Shown here: positions 19,736-30,544 of the stretch, piece after piece
Numbering within the stretch: position 1 is the stretch's first letter
Layout of the letters: the number at the start of each line of letters is the position of its first letter
NCBI GenBank assembly: GCA_031308135.1
Contig: JAHLJT010008756.1
Coordinates: 73,567,821 to 73,631,820 of the forward strand
Source of the DNA: Acheta domesticus
Taxonomy: Eukaryota; Arthropoda; Insecta; Orthoptera; Gryllidae
Length of the DNA stretch: 64,000 nt
Reading direction: 5' to 3'
Program-made: the position numbers and the translations under genes
The notes under the pieces: generated by a model
Seen by the model: the letters and a program-made list of their open reading frames with translations, nothing else
What the model was told of the DNA's origin: nothing
Database searches by the model: none

Positions 19736-20165
19736 TTACTCACTCTTGTATTGTTTACTCTCCCAGACAAGAAACCAGTAAGAGTCTTCTATCATTGCAA
19801 AATCCTTACGCCTTTGGTATCTCTTCTCCACTGTAGCAATATCTTGATAAAACTGTTCATCTATGTTCATCACTAATATTACCAAAATTCTGTGCGAAAA
19901 ATGAAGTTGGGAGTGAAGAAAATGAATTTTCAGAGACATTCTACCCCTCATATTTTTCTAGCTATCTAACAGTGTTTTATGATTGACTTCTTTCTTCTTC
20001 CCGAGAAATGCATGCACAACTCTCTTAAAGGATTGCCAAGCTGCTAACTTAATGTCTTGCAATTTTTGTTCCAATATTTCATCCAACATGGCTTTTTTGA
20101 TTTGCGGGCCGATGAAAATTCCTTCCTTCGATTTTGCAATACTCATCCGTGGAATTATTTCACTG
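19736..20165 (-). pseudogene. Relic of an orphan arthropod protein family (C-terminal part), copy 1
   Basis: On the minus strand the text runs from KSKEGIFIGPQIKKAMLDE (about 20120) through AAWQSFKRVVHAFLGKKKE. After a stop it continues MSLKIHFLHSQLHF, then DEQFYQDIATVEKRYQ and MIEDSYWFLVWES near 19770. The same landmarks in the same order (GPQI, AAW.SF..V...FLG, MS.K.H.LHSHL, F.QD...ME.RYQG) belong to a protein family I recall as common but uncharacterised in arthropod and other animal genomes. It often appears in many copies and is therefore probably mobile. Stops and a shift near 19850-19960 break it. A second relic lies at 46.5-47.0 kb, also on the minus strand. No biochemical function is known to me. 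Confidence 0.65.
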
Positions 20166-20169
20166 CTTT

Positions 20170-22260
20170 GAAACTATATTTTGAAGAATCTATAAACAAT
20201 TTCCATTCATTTGGAATTTAGAAAACACACAATTCGGAGATTAACACTCCAATGTCTGCACTCAAAAAAGTATCTTCAAAAGTAGAATATTGTGCATGTA
20301 TGTTTCGTGTCTGTTACTAAACTCTGATTTTTTGTCCAGCTAGCACGTAGTTTTCAATATTATAATCTGTAACATAATAGTACGGATTCTTTTTTTCACA
20401 AATTCTTGTCCCGTGGCAAATCATTTAGGTCTTTGTGCTCTATTTAGTGCAGGCCAGTGTCAGATTTTCGTGGTAAGTAGTCTGGATCTTTTGAAGTGGA
20501 GGCTTCTCTTTCTGGGGCTTCATGGCTTCACTTTCTTATCAGTTATTTTTTGTGATTTATTGACCGCGTTTCCCAGGTTATCATTACTGGTAATTCGTCA
20601 TTGTGTGACACCCGTTGCATGGCTTAAGAATTATGTGGATAATTGATCTGGACAGGTCAGTATCATGAGGAAGTAGCAGTCATCAAAATGGTTTGTTGCA
20701 TTCGTACAGTGAATGACATTGATTTGAGTTTTGCGTACGACAACGTCATGTTCGTTGTGCAGGTGACTCAACACTGGTAAACAGCCCAAGGTTGGTCTGA
20801 TCACAAACACGACAGCAAAAGTAAAAAGAAAACATAATTTGTAATTTCATTTTTTTCCCTTCGAAGTTCGGGAGTAAATCTTCCACAAACGTAACAGAAG
20901 TTATCGTATTGATTCACACACTTTTGATGTGAAATAAAAATTTGCATTTTATGTAACCGATTCAATTCAACATCGATTTTTTCTTTATAAAACCCACAGA
21001 ACTGTAATGTATTAATGTGAATGAGGCGACAACCGCGCATGAGCGTTAATTTCACGTGCACGACGTGAAATACAATTCTACATGACACCGACACCCAGAA
21101 TCTTCACCCCAACTGTTGAATACTTATATACTTGCGATAAGGTGAGGGGTTAAAATAATTCCTTTCGGTGACTGATGCGCAGTAGGAAATATGAGGGTAT
21201 GTATGACTTGTTTTCAAAATATCTATTACGACCTACTAAGATTAAAAAACTTACTCGTAATTGAGCGCGACTACCAGACGCGAGAATAAAGACGACAATC
21301 TTCGAATACCGAAGGTAAAAAGACGCGAGAGTCTAATTTTGTTGATATCTCATAGAAGAGGCATAGATGAACTAAACAATTTTTAAATAGATTTTATGTG
21401 TATCGATTTTGTGTATATGACAGGTGCAATTTAAATGTATTTGCATTGACAGCAAGACACGATATGATTATTTTATTTAACAGTTAATACAATGAAATGA
21501 ATGACTTTTTTTACAACATTACGTTTTGTATGACCACTGATTTCAATAATTACGCTGTGATACGGTATAAAAATACGGTATATTTAAAAACTGGGACGTG
21601 ATATGAATTTTTTATTGTAATATTCTTAATCTACGTACAAAAATGTATTTTCATTAATAGCAAAATACAGTATGATTTTTTTATTACGTTGCGATCTCTA
21701 CATTCCTGGATTTAAAAACTTTGTTCTCTGGAGTAAACGAAAATACGAAAAATAATAAAGATATATTTTTCTGCAGGTTGATTTAAGAAAATTAAGATTA
21801 AAAATATAATTTTAATATTATTCTAAAATCCGCATTTTAATATTAGTACAGTGGGCGTCCTTACCTAGTTGTATCTGCTTGTAACAAGCGCGTGATTTGG
21901 TTTAAGTACAAACATATATGATACACGACAAAATCTGTGTCCCATTTGAAGTTAGACTTAGTCTGGCAAGCTTATTGACAGCGCTATTGACGCTTCTCGA
22001 AAATTACTATAAAGAAGAAAGTGGTTGAAATGGAAAAAAATTAAAATGCTCTAAGATTTTGTACGAATACCTATTAAAGAAGTTAGAAGAATACGTATTA
22101 ATCGAGGGAACGATTCCACAGATGTAACGAAAACAGTTTTAGAAAATAGGAGTTTTTTGAAAATGATTACACTACTATTTAAACATTATATATTGAAAAA
22201 TCACACTGTAACGGTACGACCCGCCGCGAACGAGATATATCATTGATATTAGTTAAATGT
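20170..22260. other. AT-rich spacer
   Basis: No ORF with a recognisable domain and no strong repeat was seen. Base composition is strongly AT-biased from about 21300 to 22200. Confidence 0.5.
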
Positions 22261-22632
22261 TATCTGAATTTTATTCGATCGGACGAGGAACCGCTGAGGG
22301 GGGGCCACAGTCCGGGTGAGGGTAAGAGCCAGCTCATTGTCCGCCCCGCGCGGCGCCCCCCGTCCAAGCACCGGAACTGAGATGACAACCACTCGATGTT
22401 TTTACAACTAAACGAACTTCGCCACACGTGCTATCCCTGTAATGTAGGTCGCAAAGCCATTTTCGCTGACCGCGGAGCCCAACAACGCCTCGCGACCACA
22501 ACGGCCAAAACGTACAACGGAAATTTTGCGAGAAGGCGAGGCATTGGCCGGAGCTACGCCCCGTCACTCCGCCGAAATTTAATTTCCGACAATCAGAGCG
22601 AACCTTAGAAGTAGTAGGAGGGGGTATCAGAG
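22261..22632. other. GC-richer segment of unknown origin
   Basis: Local GC-rich patches (for example CCGCCCCGCGCGGCGCCCCC at 22341-22360) stand out against AT-rich flanks. Overlapping ORFs on both strands show no domain. It may be part of an LTR or SINE-like repeat, but no second copy was found in the window. Confidence 0.35.
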
Positions 22633-22824
22633 CTCTCGTCAGGAGGGCAGAACTTCGCTAGTGACACTTATGAGAAAAATAGCATCAGGGAGGGTGGTCA
22701 TCTTCTCTCGTACACGTATGAGTGAACTAGCATTAGGGAGAGTCGTCAATTGTTCTCATTGACTTCGGAAAGAACTATCATCGGAGAGAGACGTAAAATT
22801 CTCTTGCACTTCTTCGAAAAGACT
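22633..22824 (+). repeat. Diverged 48-bp tandem repeat, four units
   Basis: Units at 22681-22728, 22729-22776 and 22777-22824 are each exactly 48 bp and share AGCATCAGGGAG-like starts and (A/G)AAC/GACT ends. A more diverged unit precedes them at 22633-22680. The period is 16 codons, but reading frames contain stops, so it is treated as non-coding. Confidence 0.75.
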
Positions 22825-24017
22825 TCCGATAGAACTTAATTGAAAGCGTGATGCAGGTTTCCGCACTAGTTTTTGCGTGAAACCAAGTTAATAAATCGCG
22901 ATCAGAGCCATAACCGATCTCGACTTTGCCACCCGGCTTGTTCATAACGCAATGACCGGCCGTGTTCGCGAACGCACGCCGTCATATGTAACCAGCCGTA
23001 TGCGCCTGCGTCACTCGCATGAGCCATTCGCGAGCTGCCGAGCCTGAGACCAAAGCTAATCTGCCACTGCTGCCGCCGCCGCCTTTTTGGGGCCTGGGGC
23101 GTAATCATCGCTGGGTTCACCCTGCGCAGCTGAGACGGGCAGAACTGCTGGGACGCTGCCGACCTTGACCGCAGTGAAAAGACGAGGCGCCTTTTCACAC
23201 GTTTGCCTGAGGCCGCCGCCAGCTGGATTGCCTCCCCGCCAGGACGTCAACAAAACATGGTAATATTAACCTTGTTAGCTCGATAATGCGGAAGGACTTC
23301 CAATGATAGAGGAGCTAATCAAAGGGAGAGGTACAGACGCCATCAGCGCCGGCATTAATAAAAGCGGATTAGCTTAATTGCAATTGTACTCTCATGTTAT
23401 AATTATGCGAGTTAGAAAATATAGGATAAACGGTCATTCAGACGCACGAAATTCTTGTAAATTCTATGTACACTCATCCATCATATTTTATTTCTTAGAT
23501 TAAATTGTTCTTTGTTAAAAATTAAATTATGTGTTGTGTTTTTGTTATGAAAAAACCCGTCCCCAATTCCAAATCACTAAGCAGATACACCGAGTCGGAG
23601 CTAGCTGAGGAGGCAGGTTTATTACAATACATACAACAATCTAAACAATATTTACAACAGCAACCGATCGCAGAATGAAATTACTGAAGTTTTTGCGCAA
23701 TTTATCACACAGAAAATCAAGACCGTAATCAATGGAAACGCTGTGGCTTTCATTTCTGATGACACAATTGAAGAAGGCCACCATGAACAGGTATACATTT
23801 GATATCCATTGCTAAAATATGTTTCACATTCCGGTCACGTGGTGTAAAGACTAATTGGTTCGAAGAGACTGCTAACAACTTACGATGGGACTCTTTTCAA
23901 CCAAGTGAATTATCGAAAGTTTGGAAATACAAAAGTATAATTTATAGCTTTGATAGCGCTTCAGTAATGTCTGGGAGTACAAAAGATGAACAAGCCCGAT
24001 TCAAACAAGAAAATCTA
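22825..24017. other. Spacer, part GC-rich (22900-23260), part AT-rich
   Basis: 22900-23260 is GC-rich with overlapping ORFs of up to 98 codons and a GCC-repeat-like stretch near 23070; no domain was recognised. 23260-24017 is AT-rich. The ORF at 23799-24035 shows no known motif and ends inside the Merlin inverted repeat. Confidence 0.4.
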
Positions 24018-24078
24018 GGCCTAACCAGGGTTTAGGGTGGCGCGGTTCCTTTGGTTCCTTTAGTGAATCACTTACTCT

Positions 24079-24102
24079 CGCCACCCTAAACCCTAGTCTT
24101 AC
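24079..24102 (-). repeat. Extra inverted Merlin end inside the left terminus
   Basis: GCCACCCTAAACCCTAGTCT here is the counterpart of the true right end GCCACCCTAAACCCTGGTCT (25532-25551), including the following TTACC. With 24027-24050 it forms a near-perfect hairpin of about 20-bp arms around a short spacer. Confidence 0.85.
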
Positions 24103-24108
24103 CCTTAT

Positions 24109-24711
24109 ATGTGGGTGATGGAAGCAAAGAATGAACACATTTGTTTGGATTGCAATGTTTGTGAAAGTACTGTCACTGATTGGATGAGTTTTTGTCGAGA
24201 AGTGTGTTTTGAAGTGCTTGAAGATGTAAGTGAACCACTGGGTGGAGAGGGTGTTGTGGTTGAAATAGACGAAAGCAAGTTTGGCAAAAGGAAGTATAAC
24301 AGGGGAAAAAGAGTGGAAGGGAAATGGGTGTTTGGTGGGGTTGAAAGAGGTTCCACTCGGTCCTTTTTCAGGGTCGTTGAAAGTCGTAGCAAGGAGGTAC
24401 TCTTGGACCTCATTAAGAATTACATCAAGCCGAAATCTATTGTGATTTCGGATTGCTGGAAGGCTTATGATTGTCTAAATGATGAAGGATTTTCACATTT
24501 GAGAGTTAATCATTCTATTACTTTTAAAGATCCAGAAACTGGAGCGCATACCAATTCTATTGAAGGAACTTGGAGTGCTATAAAGCGCGCAATTCCACTT
24601 AAGAAAACAGAAATGTTTAATTTTTATTTATCTAAATATGTTTGGAGAAGAAGTTTAGTTGCACCTAAATTTGAAAAATTTATAGATCAAATAAAAAAAT
24701 TTATAATGTGA
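24109..24711 (+). pseudogene. Merlin transposase (DDE_Tnp_IS1595-like), N-terminally truncated, 200 aa
   Basis: The ORF reads through STVTDWMSFCREVC, the first catalytic Asp in VEIDESKFGKRKYNRG, VEGKWVFGG, the second Asp in VISDCWKAY and the Glu in HTNSIEGTWSAIKR, then a C-terminal KYVWRR. The DDE triad is therefore present. Known Merlin proteins carry roughly 60 further N-terminal residues with a zinc ribbon; here homology begins just downstream of the palindromic terminus, so the start Met is incidental. In an intact element it would cut and paste DNA at the inverted repeats. The frame itself is undamaged, suggesting moderate age. Confidence 0.85.
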
Positions 24712-24713
24712 AC

Positions 24714-25150
24714 AAATAAGTGAGTATTTTTTTATTATAAATTTTTAAATTTCATTTTGTAAAAATTGAAAATAATTTGTGAATTTGTTTTTTTCAGCAA
24801 TTGTGAAATTATAGTTTATTTTCTTTATTATTCTTCATTCCTGCTTTCTTTAATTTTAATTTATCATTCAATTTCATTCAAAAGTGAGTTATTAATATTT
24901 ACTTCATATTGTTTTTATTAATTTTCAGTTTGTATTCTTTTTAAAAGTATGATTTTCTGTTATAGAAATTACGCTGATTCAACTATTTTTTCTTCGTTTT
25001 TGTTCGTTTCTGATTCTTCGTTCCTGTTTTTTTAAATTTTAATTCAATATTCAATTGCATTCCAAAGTGAGTTATTAATATTTACTTTTTATTGGTTTCA
25101 TAAATTTTCTTTTCCTTTATTTTTAAGAGTATTTTTTTTTGTTTCAGGTA
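24714..25150 (+). repeat. Degenerate ~165-183 bp tandem modules in the Merlin 3' region
   Basis: GTGAGT recurs at 24720, 24884 and 25067, in the last two cases as AAAGTGAGTTATTAATATTT. Each is followed by T-rich sequence ending TTTCAG or TTTTCAG (24797, 24928, 25147) and then a TTC(A/G)TTCCTG segment. Confidence 0.7.
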
Positions 25151-25159
25151 TTACAAATT

Positions 25160-25199
25160 CCATGTTGTTGTTGTTGTTATTATTATTATTATTATTATT
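25160..25199 (+). repeat. (GTT)n(ATT)n microsatellite
   Basis: Four GTT units and about eight ATT units inside the Merlin 3' region. Confidence 0.9.
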
Positions 25200-25555
25200 G
25201 TTTTTCTATGTGTTGTTTGTTTATTAAATTGAAATAAATGTATAAAAATTCCATCAAATACGTGAGTTATACTTTTCCCATTTATATTCTGTGGCTTATA
25301 GAGCAATGTAATAAGTAGCATTTGCTTAACTAAATAGACGAGTGGCATAAGTAACACAAAATGAGTGGCTTAAGTAGTAAAGAATGTTCAAGTAGCGCGC
25401 GCTTCTTAAATAGAATGTGTTTTCAAAGACATTTATTACGTTACCATGTTCAATGCGAATAGTAAACAAGGATTCGGCTCACTGAGTCGATTCCTCCCTA
25501 GTGAACCGGGTCAGTGAACCAAAGGAACCGTGCCACCCTAAACCCTGGTCTTACC

Positions 25556-25940
25556 GAAAATCTATACTTACTCTGTGTATAATGTTATGCACATTGTTTG
25601 AATCTCGTTCTTGTGACTAATAAATACAAGGAACGTATCTTAGACTTCTTTAGTTTTGTTTAACTATTTTATCACTTTATGGAATGCAATGCAACATGTC
25701 TTGTAAGTATTCCTAAAAAATTTACCAACGGCAAGCTTACTCGCAAATCTTTATCAAGTACATTGTGGACTTATCGAGCAGAAGTTGACTCGACAATTCA
25801 GGTAGATCCTTTCTATTGCGGGTGCTTGTTAGGTTAGTATTGTGATATACCAAATGCGGGAGGACATTTAATGTCGAATTATATAATAATTTAATGTTAA
25901 TTTAAATTAGAATTGGACACTTTAATAACGGGTGTAAATA
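25556..25940. other. Spacer
   Basis: No coding, RNA or repeat signal was recognised. Confidence 0.4.
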
Positions 25941-25944
25941 AGTG

Positions 25945-26582
25945 ATCAGATGTCCTTAGCGATTCGAAACGGAAGAACAGTTCTCTTTGCGGATGATACA
26001 AATATTCTTTGCAATAAAGAAACCGTAAATAGTTCAATATCAGATGTTTCAAATTGGTTCCGTAATAACAAATTAATAGTAAATGAAAAGAAAACTGTTT
26101 GAATGCAGTTTTCCATTTCAAATAAAAAATGCTGTACTCCATTGAAAATGAACGGTGTGCCATTGACTGATGTTAAAGTAACAAAATTTTTAGGTCTATC
26201 AATTCAGTCAAACCTCAAATGGAATGCCCACTTAAATGAATTGAACACAAAATTAAGTTCATTATGCTAAGCATTCAGAATTCTTTCAAATTCCATCAGC
26301 CTTCATACTGCTCGTTGCGTATATTTTGCCAATGTTCATTCCCGCTTGAGATACGGCATAATATTCTGGGGAAACACGTCTTATAGCTCCCAGACTTTCA
26401 GATTACAAAAAAGAATTGTACGAATAATAAACAAATCCAACCCACGTGATTCTTGTAAGTCTCTCTTTATTGATCTAGGAATTTTACCATTACCTTGTCT
26501 CCTGATTAACGAATCAGTAGTTTTTGTCAAAAATGACTTACTTAAGGACGGGAATATATTTTCAGCAAACGCCGAAGTATAA
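25945..26582 (+). pseudogene. Jockey-like LINE RT fragment
   Basis: The text starts just before motif C: LFADDTNILC (FADD at about 25986-25997), VSNWFRNNKLIVNEKKT, a TGA, then TKFLGLSIQSNLKWNAHL. It continues with HSRLRYGIIFWGNTS and FRLQKRIVRIINK, and finishes LGILPLPCLLINESVVFVKN. This order is the thumb and C-terminal domain of jockey/CR1-type LINEs. Two stops (about 26100 and 26267) interrupt it and both ends are missing. Confidence 0.85.
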
Positions 26583-26599
26583 CAGGACGAGGACAAATG

Positions 26600-27725
26600 T
26601 ATCGCTCTGTTTGCCTCCGTTGTTGACAAATGTAACAATCTGAAAATACCCATTCCAGCTGTATGAAGGAGAAAAGTTGCACACTGTATCACCGACTTGA
26701 AACTAGGTTTACAAAGAGATTCAAAGAGCAAGAATTATGGAATGATATTTATCTTCTCGGACTGATAAAGTACATTGCAGAATTGACTGATCGTTGTTCT
26801 CAGGATACTACAGACCTCATTTTTAGAGACGGAGAACACAAAGAATTGAAAGTTTTTGAATATTATATGTCAAGAAATTAAATGTCGATGTTTCAGAGCT
26901 AATGGCGAAGATTAATCTTCTACACAGCCACAATGAAGAAGATTGTCCACCAAAAACTGTTTGCAAAGGGCTATGCGTATCCTAATGTTTATAATGTGGT
27001 TTTAATTTCCAATTTCAGTCACTATTGCAGATCTAAATTCTGTAAGCTATAAAAATTGCAGCTAAAATTATAAATCGCTTATTAATTTAATTTCAAATTG
27101 TAATAAACAATCACAAAGCGATTCCGGTGAGGAAAAAATATCAATGTACGATAACGATTTTCTCCCTGACCAGTTCCATATTGTCATCAACGAAGAAATA
27201 TTGTAGTAGTCAACTTCATTGGAGGTAGGTCGGAGTTATATGGAGTGCGAAGAAGCGCAAAACTTCCATATCCTTCAGAGATTGCATCTCAATATTCCAC
27301 GACAAGTTGCAATAGACTTGTGTCTTACAGATGAGCCAATACAAGAGACGGAATTGTATTTGCCACATCCGATGCCCCAAGAACAAGAATGCTTTCTTGC
27401 AATGCATAGTGACAGTGGATGAAACATGATCAAGATGCACGAACCACTGAGCAAGTGCCAAAGCATACAGTAAACGTACAATCAAGCAGGTTCAGAAACT
27501 TCACAACTGCAGACAACGTAATGATAGAATTTGGTGGTCTTTCATTAATTTTCATTCAGATCCTTACTCCGTCCCTTCGTGAGGAAGGGAGGAACTCTCA
27601 CCCCCGCTGTATACACTTAAATCATTTTAACACCTTTGGATAAAAACAAGCCACCTTGACGTTTGAGAGGTGTCATTTTGTTGCAAGACGAGGAGGAACC
27701 ACACACTTCTCTGCACACCGTGGAC
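26600..27725. other. Spacer with unassigned ORFs
   Basis: The ORFs at 26663-26881 (72 aa), 27219-27422 (67 aa) and 27419-27643 (74 aa) look protein-like in composition, but I recognise no domain. They may be pieces of decayed elements. No claim of function is made. Confidence 0.35.
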
Positions 27726-27726
27726 T

Positions 27727-27935
27727 TGTCATCTTACAAATTCCAGAGTTTTTGGCTGTCTCAAAAGTGGCCTGATAGGACGCCGGTTTGCGTCGAACGG
27801 TGAAGTGATTGAGGCTGTGGAACAGTGATACCAACAGCAGACAAAATACATTTACGAACAAGGAATAAAAGCATTTGTAAACAGATGGGATATGAGCATG
27901 TCCTTTAACACTAGTGGAGAGTATTTTGAAAAAAT
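27727..27935 (+). pseudogene. mariner transposase C-terminal fragment
   Basis: The frame beginning near 27727 reads VFGCLKSGLIGRRFASNGEV, then IEAVEQ, a TGA, and YEQGIKAFVNRWDMSM, and ends around GEYFEK. This matches the C-terminal end of mariner-family transposases (F..LK..L.GRRF.S..EV, GI..LV.RW, G.Y.E). The catalytic D,D34D core and the inverted repeats are missing. Confidence 0.75.
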
Positions 27936-27939
27936 CAAA

Positions 27940-29859
27940 TTCCTCTCCTTAGAAAATAATTCTCTTTTTCAAGTTATTGTCTCCTCGGATATCTTTAGAA
28001 CACGGGGTGTAATTTTGAAAAACGTTCTGAAACCCTTTTGAATTGCAAATCGCAGTTTAAGGGAAATTAGAGCTAATAAATGTACGAAGTGTACTAATAA
28101 ATTTGAGATTACACGTTAGATGTGGTCGAAAAAATGTTGTGCGAATAAAACATAGTAAGTAATTACGTATAGTAAGTAATACAGCAACGGTATCGGCTAA
28201 TTCATTGCATATTCAAAACAAAAGACGTAAGTTGCCAGATGGCAGACATAAGACAAACTAAAAGAATGTATTTCCACAATTTGAAAATGTAGAAGAAAAA
28301 TGGGGAATAAATAGATCATTAAAAAGTCGCTCTTTATTAAAGGATTCAAGAGTATCGTTTCAAAGGCTGAGGAGACAGAATAGTTTCAATAAAATGTCTC
28401 AAAAATAAGAAACACATTTTATGTAGAGCTCCAAAAAAGTTAATGCGTGGTTACGATTATTACTTTACACAAAAACATTATTTTCACGATTGTATTTAGC
28501 AGCCTCAACGTCAAAAAACGGAGTTTACCAATTATACTTTTATCAATGATATGAATTAGTAGTTGACGTTGCAACAATCGTATAGACCTCTTAAACATTC
28601 TGTATAGCAGGAAAAAAGTTGTAGGAATAAGTCTTCTATAATACTTAATGAACTGGGAGAGAGACAACGAAAATCAAAGTATTCAAGTTTACGTTTCTCT
28701 TGACTATGGTTACCTCTTAAAGAGTCAATAAGAAGTACGAAAGAAATATTTGATAATTGAGTACCATTTCTTGTAAAAGTGTTCAATTTTCTTCAAAGAA
28801 CTGATAACGATATTTTAGACGCCTATCTGCTGTATAGTGTAAGATGCTTAAAATAGTCTTCATTTTTAATTCGTTTATATTTAATTCAGAAACGTTCTTG
28901 CGTTTATAGTAATCAGACAAGTTGTTTGTTCAATGCTGGTCAGTGTCAGAAAGAGAAGAAATTTTCAATATGAACTCAAGATATTATAGTGGATACCAGA
29001 GTACAGAAACAAATGCAAAATATATATTTTTATTATTAAGCTTCTTACAAACAAGTCTCACAAAATTTGTATGGTCGTCATTCCTCTAAAATACAAGACG
29101 TGCCTTCTGAAGCGGGGCATTAAACTGCCAAACTGTGCGTTACGTGCGGATCCATCTGGCCCATCATAAAAATTGTTTTGGCTTTATTCAGGTCAGTAGA
29201 CTATTTTGGTCATTTTACAAAACAGTTGAGCATCACAGCAAGACCGTATCGCTCCCCTACATGTTTTCTTCTGCAAGGGAGACGAGCCAAACGCCAGCTG
29301 TGAATGCCTGAAAGTGTTAGTTCAGTGCGTGCAGTTAGACGTTGTCTATAGTTTTATCGAGTGATTAACATTGCACCATAATCGTCACTAGAAAGAATCC
29401 TGTACGAATTGATGCAAATAATGACTAACAGCGGATGAGAATATGTATGCATGTGACAGTCATCGATAGATTGTCAATGGACTGGTCATAAATACCGAAT
29501 TTCAAAGAGCCCGCATTGTTTACTTTAATCGCACCTTTATTCACGGTCACAGACTAAATTTTAATCGAAGCATTATACATGAAACTAATATTTCTTAAAA
29601 GCAAGTTTCAAAAAGTGCTTCTCTTGCATTCTCGCTATGTAAATACTAAGTCGAATGACTAGAAAAACAGAAAATGAAAGGGATCAAGCATAAGTTACCC
29701 AACGATTGTGAAACGAATGCGTATCACTTCTTCGTGTTAGCGACATCTACCCTTCCCCCAATTTCTTTAGGCCCCAATGGGACGCGTATTCGACTATACA
29801 CCAACATTCCTGCGTGCTCCTCTGATCTGGTCTCAGCAGAAAACAGGCCCTCGATAACA
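27940..29859. other. AT-rich spacer
   Basis: No domain-bearing ORF, RNA gene or clear repeat was seen. ORFs at 28440-28786 (minus) and 29674-29979 (plus) have no recognisable motif; the latter runs into the hAT terminus. Confidence 0.45.
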
Positions 29860-29867
29860 CCTACAGA
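29860..29867 (+). repeat. hAT target-site duplication, left (CCTACAGA)
   Basis: Exact match to 31404-31411; 8 bp is the hAT hallmark. Confidence 0.88.
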
Positions 29868-30423
29868 TACGGTGACCTATGTCCCGCTTTCGGCGGGACA
29901 GTTCCGCTTTGAGGTAAATTGTCCCGACATCCCTTCAATTATTGTTGGGACGCTTAAAAGTCCCACTTTTAGAATTTGAACGCGTAACCTCTTTGTGACA
30001 TAACTTGACGTGTAACCTGTTTGTGTATAAAGTACGAGTTAAAGCTTTAAAAGAATTTTGTGACTTTGACAAAGTTCAATATCAGCAATTACTTGGCTAA
30101 GGTAGAACCACATGGCCGACTGTAGAGAGGTTTCTGAACATTTTTCCAGAATTAAAATCGTTTTTTCCTTTCCACTGACAAATGTCCTGCTCTTATAAGT
30201 ATTTTGAAAAACCTTGGGAAAATATGCGGCCCAATATATTCTTTTATTCACAGCCAAGCTTCAATTTTTTATTGAACTGTTCAGCAAATTGAAGGATAAA
30301 ATACATCTGTTGTTGAGATTGCAGAATCTCTCAAGAGGCTTAAAAAATATTTCAAGAAAGGCTGCAGCAACATTTTGTTCCTCTGAATGTGACAGCTTTC
30401 CTTGTCAAGTTAGAAGAGGGTGT

Positions 30424-30505
30424 GATAGAAAATCTGTTGATAGAAAATGAATGAAAATGAAATGTTGATAGAATCTCTTGATAGAAAATCTGTTGGCGTT
30501 TGCCT
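30424..30505 (+). repeat. Short imperfect tandem repeats (TTGATAGAA motif)
   Basis: GATAGAAAATCTGTTG-type units recur four to five times, with an intervening GAATGAAAATGAAATG. They lie inside the hAT element. Confidence 0.6.
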
Positions 30506-30544
30506 TACTAATATATTTCAATTTTATGGGACATGTTTTTAATA

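Larger units (their letters stand above)
24027..25546 (+). mobile_element. Merlin (IS1016/IS1595-like) DNA transposon, 5'-deleted
   Basis: Terminal inverted repeats start AGGGTTTAGGGTGGCGCGGT on the left. The complement at the right end (25515-25546) matches over about 30 bases with one change. Flanks GGCCTAACC (24018-24026) and GGTCTTACC (25547-25555) agree at 7 of 9 positions, compatible with the 8-9 bp duplications of Merlin elements after some decay. A transposase ORF lies at 24109-24711. A second, inverted terminal sequence at 24079-24102 makes the left end palindromic. The 3' third is AT-rich and internally repetitive. Confidence 0.85.

Noticed and set aside
22396..22608. ORF in the GC-richer block, considered as a gene
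   Set aside because: No motif, with an overlapping antisense ORF of similar length.
23756..23790. CTGATGA box as another hammerhead core
   Set aside because: No GAAAC box at a suitable distance downstream and no closable stem II. The same applies to CTGATGA at about 9935 and 32790.
24027..24095. Telomere-like TTTAGGG/CCCTAAA in the Merlin ends
   Set aside because: It occurs only once per end, as part of an inverted repeat and not as a tandem array; the arthropod telomere unit is TTAGG.
24105..24413. Antisense 102-codon ORF over the Merlin transposase, Ser/Thr/Pro-rich
   Set aside because: Exact shadow of the catalytic region; the sense strand carries the DDE motifs.
26663..26881. 72-codon ORF directly after the jockey-like fragment, considered as part of that LINE
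   Set aside because: The jockey C-terminal landmarks end before it, and I could not match it to any LINE segment.
27219..27643. ORFs with plausible protein composition considered as host exons
   Set aside because: No known domain, antisense strand equally open, and they lie between TE relics. Evidence is insufficient.
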